Shown: one piece after another, positions 50,798 through 59,565 of the stretch
Layout of the letters: each line of letters opens with the position of its first letter
Numbering within the stretch: position 1 is the stretch's first letter
Assembly (NCBI GenBank): GCA_965198675.1
Contig: OZ240666.1
Span: 310,001-374,000, forward strand
Direction: 5' to 3'
DNA length: 64,000 nucleotides
DNA from: Prochloron sp965198675
GTDB lineage: Bacteria; Cyanobacteriota; Cyanobacteriia; Cyanobacteriales; Prochloraceae
Program-made: the position numbers and the translations under genes
The notes under the pieces: generated by a model
Told to the model about the DNA's origin: nothing
Database searches by the model: none
Seen by the model: only the letters and a program-made list of their open reading frames with translations

Positions 50798-52360
50798 ATG
50801 AGATTTACCAATTATTTACCACCAGCACTTATGGGTGCAACGTTGATACTCCCTATGGTCGTCACCTCAGTTGCAACAGCCCTATCCTCTCAAGAAGTGG
50901 CGGAGATTGCGGAAAAAATAACTGTATTAATCCAGACCCCTTTTGCTTCCGGATCAGGTATAATTGTAGGTAGACAGGGGAATACCTATAGGATTATCAC
51001 CAACGAACATGTGATCCGCGATGTTACTTCGGGAGCAGAAGTGGATGTGATAACTTATGACCAAGAGCGATATCGAGTGGGAGGGGAGACAATTAAAGTA
51101 GTACCTGGGGTAGACTTAGCAGTATTAGAGTTGGTCAGTAACAAAGATTATCCTGTGGCTCAGATAGGGAATGAGTCAGCAGCAAGAGCAGGCAGCAGGG
51201 TTTATGTAGCTGGTTATCCCGTCATCACTATCTCTATTACTCGTTCCATCTATACCTTCACTGAGGGGAAAATAACTGCTAATGCTTCTCGTCCTTTAGA
51301 GGATGGTTACTCCTTAGTATATAATAATAGTACCCTTCCAGGAATGAGTGGGGGTGCGGTGCTGAATGAGAATGGAGAATTAATCGGGGTTCACGGTAGA
51401 GCAGATATCGATCCGAAAATTCAAAAGACAGGTAATCCTAATGTGAGGATTAAGACGGGTTTTAATTTGGGCATTCCTATTAGTATTTATGAAAGCTGGT
51501 CTACGGGGAAAACTCCTGATACCATAGCAGCAAATACCATGCCCCGAGCAGATGATTTCTTTATTCAAGCAGGGCAAAAGTACGAACAAGGAGATGATCA
51601 GGGTGCTATTGCCGATTTAAACCAAGCAATAGCCCTCAATCCTAATTATGTCTATGGGTACTACAATCGAGGTTTAGCTAAAGGTAATTTGGGGGATTAT
51701 CCAGGAGCCATCGCCGATTTTGACCGATCCCTGGAACTTGACACCAACTTAGTTGAAGCTTATAATAATCGGGGCAATGCTAAATCCAATTTAGGAGATT
51801 ATTCAGGAGCCATCGCCGATTTTGACCGATCCCTGGAACTTGACACCAACTTAGTTGAAGCTTATAATAATCGGGGCAATGCTAAATCTAATTTGGGGGA
51901 TTTAGCAGGGGCGATCGCCGATTACAGTGCAGCTATTAATCTCAATCCTAACTTAGCCTCAGCCTATTATAACCGAGGATTGGCTCGTTCTGACTTGGGA
52001 GAAAAGGAACCGGCAATTAAAGATTACACTGAAGCGATCCGTCTGAATGGTAAATTTTGGCAAGCCATGAATAATATCGGTTTAATTAGATATGAAATGG
52101 GACAGTCCGAAGAAGCGATCGCCCAGTGGAAAAAAGCAGTAGCAGTGGATAGCCAGCTCCTGGAACCCCGCTTCGCTCTAGCTGTTGCTTTATACACCCA
52201 AGGAAATAGAGCAGAAAGTATTTCTATGGCCAACGCAGTGCTACAATCAGATCAGCGCTATGGGGATTTGGAGTTTCTCAGAAGTCATCTTTGGGGCGAT
52301 CGCCTGGTCAAGGATACCCAGCAGCTCCTAAAAACAATATTTGATGCTCCTTTATGGTAA
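50798..52360 (+). CDS. Trypsin-like serine protease with TPR array
   Basis: 520 residues: signal peptide (about 1-29), trypsin-like domain (33-230) with catalytic H in ITNEHVIRD, D in GVDLAVLEL and S in LPGMSGGAV, then five to six TPRs (about 250-480). Two consecutive TPRs are identical in protein (GDYSGAIADFDRSLELDTNL, VEAYNNRGNAKSNLGD) and nearly so in DNA (about 51690-51895), showing recent array growth. The function is unknown but extracytoplasmic proteolysis is likely. Downstream, within 100 bases, is the broken kinase. Confidence 0.9.
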   Translation: MRFTNYLPPALMGATLILPMVVTSVATALSSQEVAEIAEKITVLIQTPFASGSGIIVGRQGNTYRIITNEHVIRDVTSGAEVDVITYDQERYRVGGETIKVVPGVDLAVLELVSNKDYPVAQIGNESAARAGSRVYVAGYPVITISITRSIYTFTEGKITANASRPLEDGYSLVYNNSTLPGMSGGAVLNENGELIGVHGRADIDPKIQKTGNPNVRIKTGFNLGIPISIYESWSTGKTPDTIAANTMPRADDFFIQAGQKYEQGDDQGAIADLNQAIALNPNYVYGYYNRGLAKGNLGDYPGAIADFDRSLELDTNLVEAYNNRGNAKSNLGDYSGAIADFDRSLELDTNLVEAYNNRGNAKSNLGDLAGAIADYSAAINLNPNLASAYYNRGLARSDLGEKEPAIKDYTEAIRLNGKFWQAMNNIGLIRYEMGQSEEAIAQWKKAVAVDSQLLEPRFALAVALYTQGNRAESISMANAVLQSDQRYGDLEFLRSHLWGDRLVKDTQQLLKTIFDAPLW

Positions 52361-52385
52361 AATAACAATCCTATCCATCCCTATC

Positions 52386-52440
52386 CGCGGACGCCAAAGG
52401 CGGTTGCTTACGCGGTTGCTTGCGCTTTGCTTCGCAATTA
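52386..52440. repeat. Mini-hairpin repeat
   Basis: 'gcggacgccaaaggcggttg' then 'cttacgcggttgcttgcgc'; same family as the element that splits tnpB at 34729. Confidence 0.7.
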
Positions 52441-52461
52441 TCGGCGGTTCAAATAATCCTT

Positions 52462-53450
52462 ATGCTTGGAACAACAATAGGCGAACGTTATCAAATAGTC
52501 AAAAAATTGGCAAGTGGAGGATTTGGTGACACCTATCTCGCTGAAGATCCAAATTTACCCCAAAACCAGCAATGTGTTGTGAAGTTCCTGAAACCAAACA
52601 TAGAAGGTTTGGAGCCGTCTGACGCCCAAAAGCGGTTCCGACGAGAAGCTAAAACCCTTCAAACCTTAGGTAATCATCCTCAAATCCCCCAACTCTTAGC
52701 TTACTATGCAGAGAGCTTCTGTTTGGTGCAGGAATATATAGAGGGGGAGAGTTTCCAAAAAGAAATACAGGATTTTAAAGGAAAGGAAGACTCCGTCAGG
52801 GAAATGTTGCTGGATATTCTCCATATCTTGGAATTTGTCCATGATAAGGGTACCATTCACCGAGACATTAAACCAGATAACTTAATCCGACGGAAGTCAG
52901 ACGGGAAATTTGTTTTAATTGACTTTTAGCCGAAGGTTAGCCAAAATCTTAGATAAAATGGTATGCTCTTCTTATAGGGAGCGGTACCAATCAGCAAAGA
53001 CAGTGCTCCAGGATTTAGAAGATATTAAGACCAATAGTAAACTTCTGCGTTGGGCTGGGGCTGCTATAGCATTCACTTCCGTCATCCTTATTAGCAGTTA
53101 TGCAGTGACCACGTACCCACCCCCCAACCCCCCTCCCAGGAGGGGGGTGCAAATCAGCCACTGTGTGTCATCCGCAGCCATCGAAATAGACGGCAATTAC
53201 TACTATTCCTAGAACGGTAGGGGGAATGCGAGAAGGTTATCAAAGCGTTATGAGGAGGCTATATCAGACTATGAGGTAGCAATCCAAATAAATAGTGACT
53301 ACTATAAACTATATTATGGTATGATTTTAGCTTACGAAAGGTTAGGAGAGTGTCAGCAGGCTCAAAAGGCTCTCCTCTCCAAAAGCCTATAGACATTAAG
53401 AACGACTATCAAGCAGCAAAGAATAAACTAAATAAAATTATTATGTTTTG
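52462..53450 (+). pseudogene. Ser/Thr kinase with TM and TPR, broken
   Basis: From ATG at 52462: a kinase N-lobe with GERYQIVKKLASGGFGDTYL, VVKF lysine and the catalytic loop TIHRDIKPDN, reaching LIDF and a TAG. In the next frame the C-lobe end (LAKILDKMVCSSYRERYQSA), a membrane helix (GAAIAFTSVILISSYAV), then a C-rich repeat. In a third frame a TPR (YEEAISDYEVAIQINSDYYK). The activation loop and most of the C-lobe are deleted, so no kinase activity is expected. Confidence 0.85.
53106..53172. repeat. Short C/G-rich foldback
   Basis: 'acccaccccccaacccccct' then 'cccaggaggggggtgc' and the tail 'aaatcagccactgtgtgtca', a shortened relative of 47798-47950, inserted in the kinase remnant. Confidence 0.8.
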
Positions 53451-53701
53451 ATGCGTGGACTAACAGATCTAAACTTGAGCCACTCTAACTCCTTCTCTAA
53501 GGTCAAAGTTGGAGCTGTGGATACACAAACAACCCTCCCCTGATCCGTTAGAACTTCTTTGTACATTAACCTTTGCTTAACCTTACTAATCAATTTTTCT
53601 GACTTGAGTTCTTTTAGGCGATCGCGAAGAAACCCAACAGCGCCAACCCATGTTGGGTAACGCTTGCGCTCTACCCAACCTACGGCTGTAACTGGAATCA
53701 T
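53441..53701 (-). CDS. Hypothetical frame, possibly a fragment
   Basis: 86 codons. The first 25 read through an 'aacccaacctac' repeat; the remainder (LKELKSEKLISKVKQRLMYK, EVLTDQGRVVCVSTAPTLTL, EKELEWLKF) looks protein-like but unrecognised. Probably the end of a gene whose start was replaced by the repeat. Confidence 0.35.
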   Translation of the reverse strand: MIPVTAVGWVERKRYPTWVGAVGFLRDRLKELKSEKLISKVKQRLMYKEVLTDQGRVVCVSTAPTLTLEKELEWLKFRSVSPRIKT

Positions 53702-53723
53702 GATTTTCCTCTTTGTGATTTCA

Positions 53724-53936
53724 TTAGCGGAAAAATAGCCACGAAAAACCCCTGCGATGGTTCCGGTAAATGCCTCTTGTTAGGGGAACGAACCTATTGA
53801 AAGCTTCACTCGGAGACTTATCAGGGCTGACAAAATGGAAAAGTACTGTATCTCCTGAGGAGCATTGTGTGGTATCATTGAGTTCCTTCAGACAAACTAC
53901 CGATTTTCCTCCTATCTGTCCTTGAGCAATGCGCAA
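53724..53936 (-). CDS. Hypothetical small protein, possibly truncated
   Basis: 70 codons from ATG at 53936: MRIAQGQIGGKSVVCLKELN, DTTQCSSGDTVLFHFVSPDK, EAFNRFVPLTR. No family recognised. The last residues look out of frame, so it may be truncated. The frame at 53441-53701 could be its lost 3' part. Confidence 0.35.
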   Translation of the reverse strand: MRIAQGQIGGKSVVCLKELNDTTQCSSGDTVLFHFVSPDKSPSEAFNRFVPLTRGIYRNHRRGFSWLFFR

Positions 53937-54024
53937 ATTTTGCAGCTCACTGCTACTATAATGGGAGTTTAACCGATTAGCTACAGAGGAACACAGTTGT
54001 TAAACATTGGTTCCTTCCCTGATA

Positions 54025-55179
54025 TAGCACGTCTAAATCATTTGTGCAAATCGTGACTTTTGTGCTATGATGCCTTCAAACCAAACAAAAAGAGGATAAA
54101 ATCATGTTAATGAATGATAAGAATCATCCTAACTTTACTAAAATACAGGAATTGAATGAGTTTATTCACAACACTAAGAATTTAAAAGAATGGAAAAGAG
54201 TACAAGCAGTAAAATTGAGATTATTGGGGTTGGATTATAAAAGTATTGAAGTAAGTTTAGGTGTTTCAACAAGCTTTATTGCCCAAACACAGAGAAAATA
54301 TTTGCTACAAGGTGTATCGGGATTAAGCCTGGGACATCAAGGTTCAAGAAGTTACCTAACTAGGGAGCAAAAAAAAGAAATTATAAAATGGCTCCAGCCA
54401 CCAGAAAGACGTAACATTTCTGAATTAGAAAGACATCTTATAGAAGAATATGATGTCCTATTTAGGTCAAAAGAGAGTTATTATCAAATCTTGCGAAACG
54501 CCAATTTAACATGGCAGAAAGGCAATAAAGAAAATCCCAGAAAAAATCCAGCTCGTATCAAAGAAAGAAATAAAGAATTAGCTGCTATATTACGCGATAG
54601 CCTCGATAAGATAAAAGCTGAAAAACTTGTGGTATATGCTTTAGATGAGTGTCACCTTCAAGGCGATGAGATTTGTGGTTACCTTTGGGGAGACAAAAAA
54701 AAACGAGAAATTGTTAAGATTGATAATTATAGAGCTAGACAAACTTACTATGGTGCTTTAAACATTTGGAATAATGAATTTATTGTTTGTCCTTATCCCA
54801 GCGGCAATGGACAAAATACTGTGAAATTTGTTGAAGAAATAAAGAATCGTCATCCTAACCAACAAATTATGTTACTTTGGGATGGTGCGTCATATCATAA
54901 AGGAGAGGAAATGAAAAAAATCTTAGCCAAATATAATGATGGATTAGCCAAAGATGAATGGTTGATTACTTGTGAATTGTTTGCTCCTTATAGTCCGGAA
55001 GAAAATCCTGTAGAGGGAATTTGGTTACAAGCCAAGAATTTTTTGAGGCGTTTTTATTACAAATGTAAAAATTTTACAGTTGTGAAAAGATTGTTCAAGC
55101 TATTTTTGGCTCTCAAACTTTTCAATCCGGAGAGATTGGAACGATACGATGTGTTTGCACAAATCATTTAGGCTCGCTA
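54025..55179 (+). mobile_element. IS630-family element, copy 2
   Basis: 1155 bases with TA duplications (54023-54024, 55180-55181) and the same terminal inverted repeats as copy 1 (37426-38580). The two copies differ at only a few positions, so at least one moved recently. Confidence 0.93.
54104..55171 (+). CDS. IS630 family transposase
   Basis: 355 residues, identical to the copy-1 transposase except one residue (LITCELF here, LIICELF there). DDE residues are intact (YALDECHLQG, LLWDGASYHKG, SPEENPVEG). It is expected to cut and paste the element at TA dinucleotides. Confidence 0.95.
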   Translation: MLMNDKNHPNFTKIQELNEFIHNTKNLKEWKRVQAVKLRLLGLDYKSIEVSLGVSTSFIAQTQRKYLLQGVSGLSLGHQGSRSYLTREQKKEIIKWLQPPERRNISELERHLIEEYDVLFRSKESYYQILRNANLTWQKGNKENPRKNPARIKERNKELAAILRDSLDKIKAEKLVVYALDECHLQGDEICGYLWGDKKKREIVKIDNYRARQTYYGALNIWNNEFIVCPYPSGNGQNTVKFVEEIKNRHPNQQIMLLWDGASYHKGEEMKKILAKYNDGLAKDEWLITCELFAPYSPEENPVEGIWLQAKNFLRRFYYKCKNFTVVKRLFKLFLALKLFNPERLERYDVFAQII

Positions 55180-55522
55180 TATAATAGCTTTGCAGTTCAT
55201 AGAGCGCTCCTACGATACGGTCAATTCAATTATAATATATAGTGAAGTCAGAATTATTATTTTTCAATTCTCTGTAACACGGCGCTTAATAGAAAAAGCT
55301 GAGATTCTCTTGTTGTCTAATCTTGCGCAAATGTATTAATTGCATCATCAGGTTGAATTGGTATTAAGAGCCGTACCGGCGATCGCCCTGTTAAAGTATC
55401 CCGTAAGTTCCCACTATAGTTAGATTTATCAGAAGTCATGAGTAGATCTAGAGGAAAAGCAATACAAATAGCATTCACAGCCTTGCTCTTGTCAATAGTC
55501 ACAGGAAACGCACCCTACGGGT
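55180..55522. other. Spacer with a dispersed repeat and a weak frame
   Basis: 55263-55310 is similar to the reverse of 14612-14655 ('ttaagcgc' core within a longer match). A minus-strand frame at 55317-55502 (FPLDLLMTSDKSNYSGNLRD, VRLLIPIQPDDAINTF) might be a fragment of an unknown gene but lacks supporting signals. Confidence 0.4.
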
Positions 55523-55996
55523 TTAGTTGGGAAAGAACAGAAATTTAACAATACCACTGACAAAACCAATAAATATAGCCGTCACACTAGCGCGACTGAC
55601 AAACTCAGAATTTTCCAGTCGTTTTTCCCAGCCATCTAATTTTTCGTCTAATGCTTCCGACCTGATATCCAATTTTTCATCCATGACCTTGAATTTTTGT
55701 TCTATTTTTTCATCCATGGCCTTGAATTTTTCGTCCATGGCCTTGAATTTTTGTTCTATTTTTTCGTCCATGGCCTTGAATTTTTCGTCTATGCGTTTAA
55801 ACTCTCCATCAACGCGCTTAAACTCTCCTTCTACCCATTTAAAACCCACTTCAACTTTCTTGTCTAGTTGTTCAACTTTTTTGTCTAGTTGTTCAACTTT
55901 CTTGTCTACTTTATCAATCTTATCATCTAGCTTTTCTATGTCACTTTTTAAGTTGACAATTAATTCTTTCAAGACTTCAAAGTTGTTGTCTGTCAT
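55523..55996 (-). CDS. Coiled-coil protein with C-terminal membrane helix
   Basis: 157 residues. Residues about 8-125 are an uninterrupted heptad coiled coil made of near-repeats (DKKVEQLDKKVEQLDKKVE; EKFKAMDEKIEQKFKAMDE), and residues about 136-155 a membrane helix (ASVTAIFIGFVSGIVKFLFF). This is the DUF1640-like/apolipoprotein-like type common in cyanobacteria. The repeats are also visible in the DNA. The function is unknown, perhaps a membrane-tethered scaffold. Confidence 0.8.
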   Translation of the reverse strand: MTDNNFEVLKELIVNLKSDIEKLDDKIDKVDKKVEQLDKKVEQLDKKVEVGFKWVEGEFKRVDGEFKRIDEKFKAMDEKIEQKFKAMDEKFKAMDEKIEQKFKVMDEKLDIRSEALDEKLDGWEKRLENSEFVSRASVTAIFIGFVSGIVKFLFFPN

Positions 55997-56128
55997 GATT
56001 TTAACCCTTTATTTATCTCATAGCGCAATTTTGTCAGATTGTTACACCCAATTACTTATTTGAATTCTCTTTTGGTGCTACGGGCGGTGCGTTACCACAT
56101 TTACCCCATACCCGTGCCCCTACGATAG

Positions 56129-57235
56129 CTAACTATTACTAGCTACAAAATCGGAAAAACTCAACTCATTAATATTATTCCATGCCTGTATCTCTTTGCG
56201 AAACTTATTCCACCCCTGATATACTTCCTTAAAAGTAGCATCGCCCCTAGCCTTTTCCTCATAAAGTTCAAAAGCTGCCTTTTGAGCTGCCTCTAAAATC
56301 TCTGGAGAATAAGGAATCAACTTCGTACCTTCAGCAATCATCCGTTTCAACGCCGGGGGATTGAGGGCATTGTATTTAGCTAGCATATTAATATTAGCAT
56401 CTTTCGCAGCAGTTTGGAATATTGCTTGATACTCCTGAGGCAACTTATCCCAAGCAGACTTATTCACCTGTACCTCTAGAGTAGGACCTGGTTCCCACCA
56501 ACCAGGATAATAATAAAATTTAGCTGCTTTATTCAAGCCTAACTTTTCATCGTCATAGGGACCAGCCCACTCAGCAGCGTCGATCGCCCCTCGATCTAAG
56601 GCTAAGTAAATTTCTCCCCCGGGTAATACCTGGACATTTACTCCCAACCGGGACATGACTTCACCTCCCGTACCGGGAATGCGCATTTTCAACCCTTGTA
56701 AGTCCTGGAGAGTTGGAATTTCTCGTTTAAACCAACCCCCCATTTGTGCTCCTGAATTGCCAGCGGGGAAGTTAATAATGTTAAAATCACTATAGACTTT
56801 GTGCATCGCCTCTAAACCCCCCCCGTGATAAAGCCATGCATTCTGTTGGCCAGCAGTCAAACCGAAAGGCATAGAGGTACCAAAGCCCAGAGCAGCATTT
56901 TTGCCCACGTAGTAATAACTGGCAGTGTGACCGCACTCCACCGTGCCGTTTTGCACTGCGTCTAAAACTTGCAACCCCGGTACAATTTCCCCTGCTGCAT
57001 AGGGCTGAATAGTGAAACGCCCTCCAGTCATTTCTTTAACGCGATCGCACACAGTTGTGGCTCCCCCATAGATAGTATCCAGAGAAGTGGGCCAACTAGT
57101 GACCATCTTCCATTTAACATTAGGGAGGGTATTAGCTTGTATCCCTGGACCCGTACTGCCTTGGTTGCAGGCACCTAGAGCAGCGGCGCTAGCTGTACCT
57201 AGGGCGGCGTTACTGATAAAATGTCTCCGTTTCAT
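56129..57235 (-). CDS. TRAP transporter substrate-binding protein (DctP family)
   Basis: 368 residues. Twin-Arg-like start (MKRRHFISNAALGTASAAAL) ending in GAC, so it may be a lipoprotein or Tat substrate. The DctP fold shows WKMVTSWPTSLDTIYGGATT, LKMRIPGTGGEVMSRLGVNV, the signature Arg, and AAEWAGPYDDEKLGLNKAAK, as in 2-oxoacid-binding TakP-like proteins. No DctQ/DctM permease gene is in the window. An IS5 element has inserted just upstream, between it and ruvC, and may have altered its promoter. Confidence 0.92.
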   Translation of the reverse strand: MKRRHFISNAALGTASAAALGACNQGSTGPGIQANTLPNVKWKMVTSWPTSLDTIYGGATTVCDRVKEMTGGRFTIQPYAAGEIVPGLQVLDAVQNGTVECGHTASYYYVGKNAALGFGTSMPFGLTAGQQNAWLYHGGGLEAMHKVYSDFNIINFPAGNSGAQMGGWFKREIPTLQDLQGLKMRIPGTGGEVMSRLGVNVQVLPGGEIYLALDRGAIDAAEWAGPYDDEKLGLNKAAKFYYYPGWWEPGPTLEVQVNKSAWDKLPQEYQAIFQTAAKDANINMLAKYNALNPPALKRMIAEGTKLIPYSPEILEAAQKAAFELYEEKARGDATFKEVYQGWNKFRKEIQAWNNINELSFSDFVASNS

Positions 57236-57272
57236 CTAACTCATCTAATCTAAAGACTAATCAATTCTATTA

Positions 57273-58178
57273 TAGAATCCATTTGAGATCTTTTTAAGTA
57301 GTGGCTAGCCTTTTAAACATCAGTCGGACAAAACATAGACTAATCTTGGTATTAGCCTGCTCAAGAGTCCTTTCAAAGTTTTTGACCAAACTCTTGCATC
57401 TTTCCATCCACGAATTAGTTCTTTCAATCACCCACCGCGCTTTTACTGGCACAAAACCGGTTTTTCCTTCCTTTTTCTTTTGAGCTTTTGATGGTTTACG
57501 GGAGACCTTAAATCTAATCTTAGTCATAATCGCCGGATAAATTTTATGTAATTCCTGGGTCAGTTTTTCTGGGTGATATCCATGGTCAAGCAAAATGGTA
57601 ATCTTGGGGATGTTGACTGGTTTAGACTTGAAATAATCTATGTTTTTCGATAACATTTCAATCAAACCCACATCGTCAGATACCGATGCTTTGGTGCAAT
57701 GACTAAAAAAAGGAAAGCCCAAAGTATCTACTGCTAGATGTCTTTTAAGACCATTGGTAGACTTGTAAAAACAAAACCCTTTCGACTTTACACTGGCGTT
57801 ACAGGTATTTTTTACCGCTTGGGAGTCAATGATGATTAGGGTTGTCCATTGCCCTTTTTTTTTAACTTGCTGACGGACTCTACTATGCAAGATATCTCTG
57901 ATTGCTTCGATTACCCCAAGCGATCGCCACTGTTTGTAGTACCAAAATACTGTGGAATAGGGGGGCAAGTCTTTGGGTAAGTCACACCAATTACAACCAT
58001 TCTTTAATTGGTACAAGATACCATCTAAAATCTGCCTTTTACTCCATTTTGGTGGTCTTGTCTGTTTCTTTTTGGGCAACAGAGGTTCTATTATTTTCCA
58101 CTCCCCGTCTGTCAAACTACTTGAGTACGGCATTTTTTCCCTATTTTACTCCACAACAGAGATCTCAAATGGGTTCTA
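57273..58178 (-). mobile_element. IS5-family element
   Basis: 906 bases with terminal inverted repeats 'tagaatccatttgagatct' and, reversed, 'tagaacccatttgagatct', and TA duplications at 57271-57272 and 58179-58180. It encodes one transposase. It looks intact. Confidence 0.9.
57294..58133 (-). CDS. IS5 family transposase
   Basis: 279 residues: LTDGEWKIIEPLLPKKKQTR (DUF4096-type start), then the DDE domain with D in LIIIDSQAVKNT, D in ILLDHGYHPEK and E in RWVIERTNSWME. It is a single continuous frame, unlike IS5 members needing a frameshift. It lies inside complete inverted repeats, so it is probably competent. Confidence 0.93.
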   Translation of the reverse strand: MPYSSSLTDGEWKIIEPLLPKKKQTRPPKWSKRQILDGILYQLKNGCNWCDLPKDLPPYSTVFWYYKQWRSLGVIEAIRDILHSRVRQQVKKKGQWTTLIIIDSQAVKNTCNASVKSKGFCFYKSTNGLKRHLAVDTLGFPFFSHCTKASVSDDVGLIEMLSKNIDYFKSKPVNIPKITILLDHGYHPEKLTQELHKIYPAIMTKIRFKVSRKPSKAQKKKEGKTGFVPVKARWVIERTNSWMERCKSLVKNFERTLEQANTKISLCFVRLMFKRLATT

Positions 58179-58249
58179 TAGGTCCAGCAGATTTGCACCA
58201 CCAGTTCTAGAACCTGTGATAAAATTTATTGGCTACTAATTATGAAAAG

Positions 58250-58741
58250 ATGCAAATGAGATGGTTAGGAATTGATCCGGGTTTAGCGATTGTGGGTTGG
58301 GCTGTTTTAGAAGGAGAACAGACAGACATAAAACCATCCGTATTGGATTACGGTATCATGGAGACAGCTAAGGAACTCTCTACCCCGGAACGTTTGGTAG
58401 AAATAGAAAGTGACATGACTACTTTGTTAAAGGAGTTTGCCCCCCAAAATATAGCCATGGAATTGCCATTTTTTACCAGACAAATCAAGGCTGCTGGTGG
58501 GGTATTACAAGCGGTGGGTATTATCAACTTAGTTTCTTACCGGAATGCCAAAATAATCCCGATTCAACTCCACCAATCTAGTTGGAAAGCTCATTTGGGT
58601 AATGGAAAAGCCACTAAAGCAGAAGTAGCGGCAATTTTACAACAGCTTTTCGATTTAAAGTATCTGCCTATCGATGATAGTGTAGATGCCATCGGTATTG
58701 GTTATGCTGCACTTTGCGGCTTGAGAAATGAAATTCATTGA
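58250..58741 (+). CDS. ruvC: Crossover junction endodeoxyribonuclease RuvC
   Basis: 163 residues from ATG at 58250 or 58256; an upstream TTG falls near the IS5 end. It resolves Holliday junctions. Acidic residues are in WLGIDPGLAIVGWAV, NIAMELPFF and DDSVDAIGIGYAAL. The IS5 insertion ends only 70 bases upstream, so its expression may now depend on a new promoter. Length is standard. Confidence 0.9.
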   Translation: MQMRWLGIDPGLAIVGWAVLEGEQTDIKPSVLDYGIMETAKELSTPERLVEIESDMTTLLKEFAPQNIAMELPFFTRQIKAAGGVLQAVGIINLVSYRNAKIIPIQLHQSSWKAHLGNGKATKAEVAAILQQLFDLKYLPIDDSVDAIGIGYAALCGLRNEIH

Positions 58742-58775
58742 TTTTTGCGCGCAAAGGCGCAAAGGCGCAAAGTGG

Positions 58776-59378
58776 TTAAAGGAGGGTAATGCCAAAAAGG
58801 ATAGAGAGTATTCGATGAATGTCATTGGGTAATGCGTAGGTGTTGATGTCTTTTTCAATTTTTTTAGCTTGACGATGAAACAAGCCAAACTTCCAGGTAT
58901 CGCCGGTGGTGACAGTACCATAGAGGGTTGGAGTGGTGTCCTCAGTCCATTGGTCCAGAGCGATCAGTTCCACAGCAAGCTGGGTGAACCCTCTGGCTAA
59001 ATCAGCATTTTTAGCTTCAATCACCAACAGACGTGTCGGGATGAAATAGTCAAAATTGCCTCTCAGCCAAGGGCTAACTCGGACGGGATATTCAATTTTG
59101 AGGGGTGCCTGGATAAACTTACAAACGGTTTTCAGAATGGGAAAGATTAATGCTTCTCGTCGAGCCATTTCTGAGACAGGATCCACCAAGGCCAAATTTT
59201 CTTCTAATTCAATTTTCAGAGGTTCAGAATCTATAGGTGACTGTTGTGGCAGTTGAAATGACTTATTTTTAATGGTCACCCCAAACTCTGCTAGAATGTC
59301 AGCTATGTCAAATGGTAACTCTGCATATTTGCTGAAAGTATAACTTGCAGCTGGATCGAGAATGGAGGCTTTAGTCAT
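58776..59378 (-). CDS. PD-(D/E)XK-type restriction endonuclease-like protein
   Basis: 200 residues from ATG at 59378; 17 codons further upstream are read through a repeat. The region RGNFDYFIPTRLLVIEAKN gives D110, E121 and K123, the PD-(D/E)XK triad. It is followed by a helix (ARGFTQLAVELIALDQW) typical of such nuclease folds. The type is seen in cyanobacteria without a named family or known function. No methylase is nearby. Its neighbours are ruvC (convergent) and an IS605 element. Confidence 0.7.
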   Translation of the reverse strand: MTKASILDPAASYTFSKYAELPFDIADILAEFGVTIKNKSFQLPQQSPIDSEPLKIELEENLALVDPVSEMARREALIFPILKTVCKFIQAPLKIEYPVRVSPWLRGNFDYFIPTRLLVIEAKNADLARGFTQLAVELIALDQWTEDTTPTLYGTVTTGDTWKFGLFHRQAKKIEKDINTYALPNDIHRILSILFGITLL

Positions 59379-59565
59379 AGCTTTGTGTAGATGTGGGGTA
59401 AAGTAGGCATTGCCCACCAAACCAGGCATTGCCCACCAAACCAGAGAGCGAGAGCAAGGCTCCGCTTCGCGAGCGCCACCCGTTATGATATCATGTCTGC
59501 CTGCAATTTCCAGGGAGCCATTTACTTCGCCGCAGTGACGCTCCTACACCGACCCCCGGCATTGA

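Noticed and set aside
53441..53936. Intact two-gene operon
   Set aside because: Both frames have repeat-derived or shifted ends; listed only as weak hypothetical frames.
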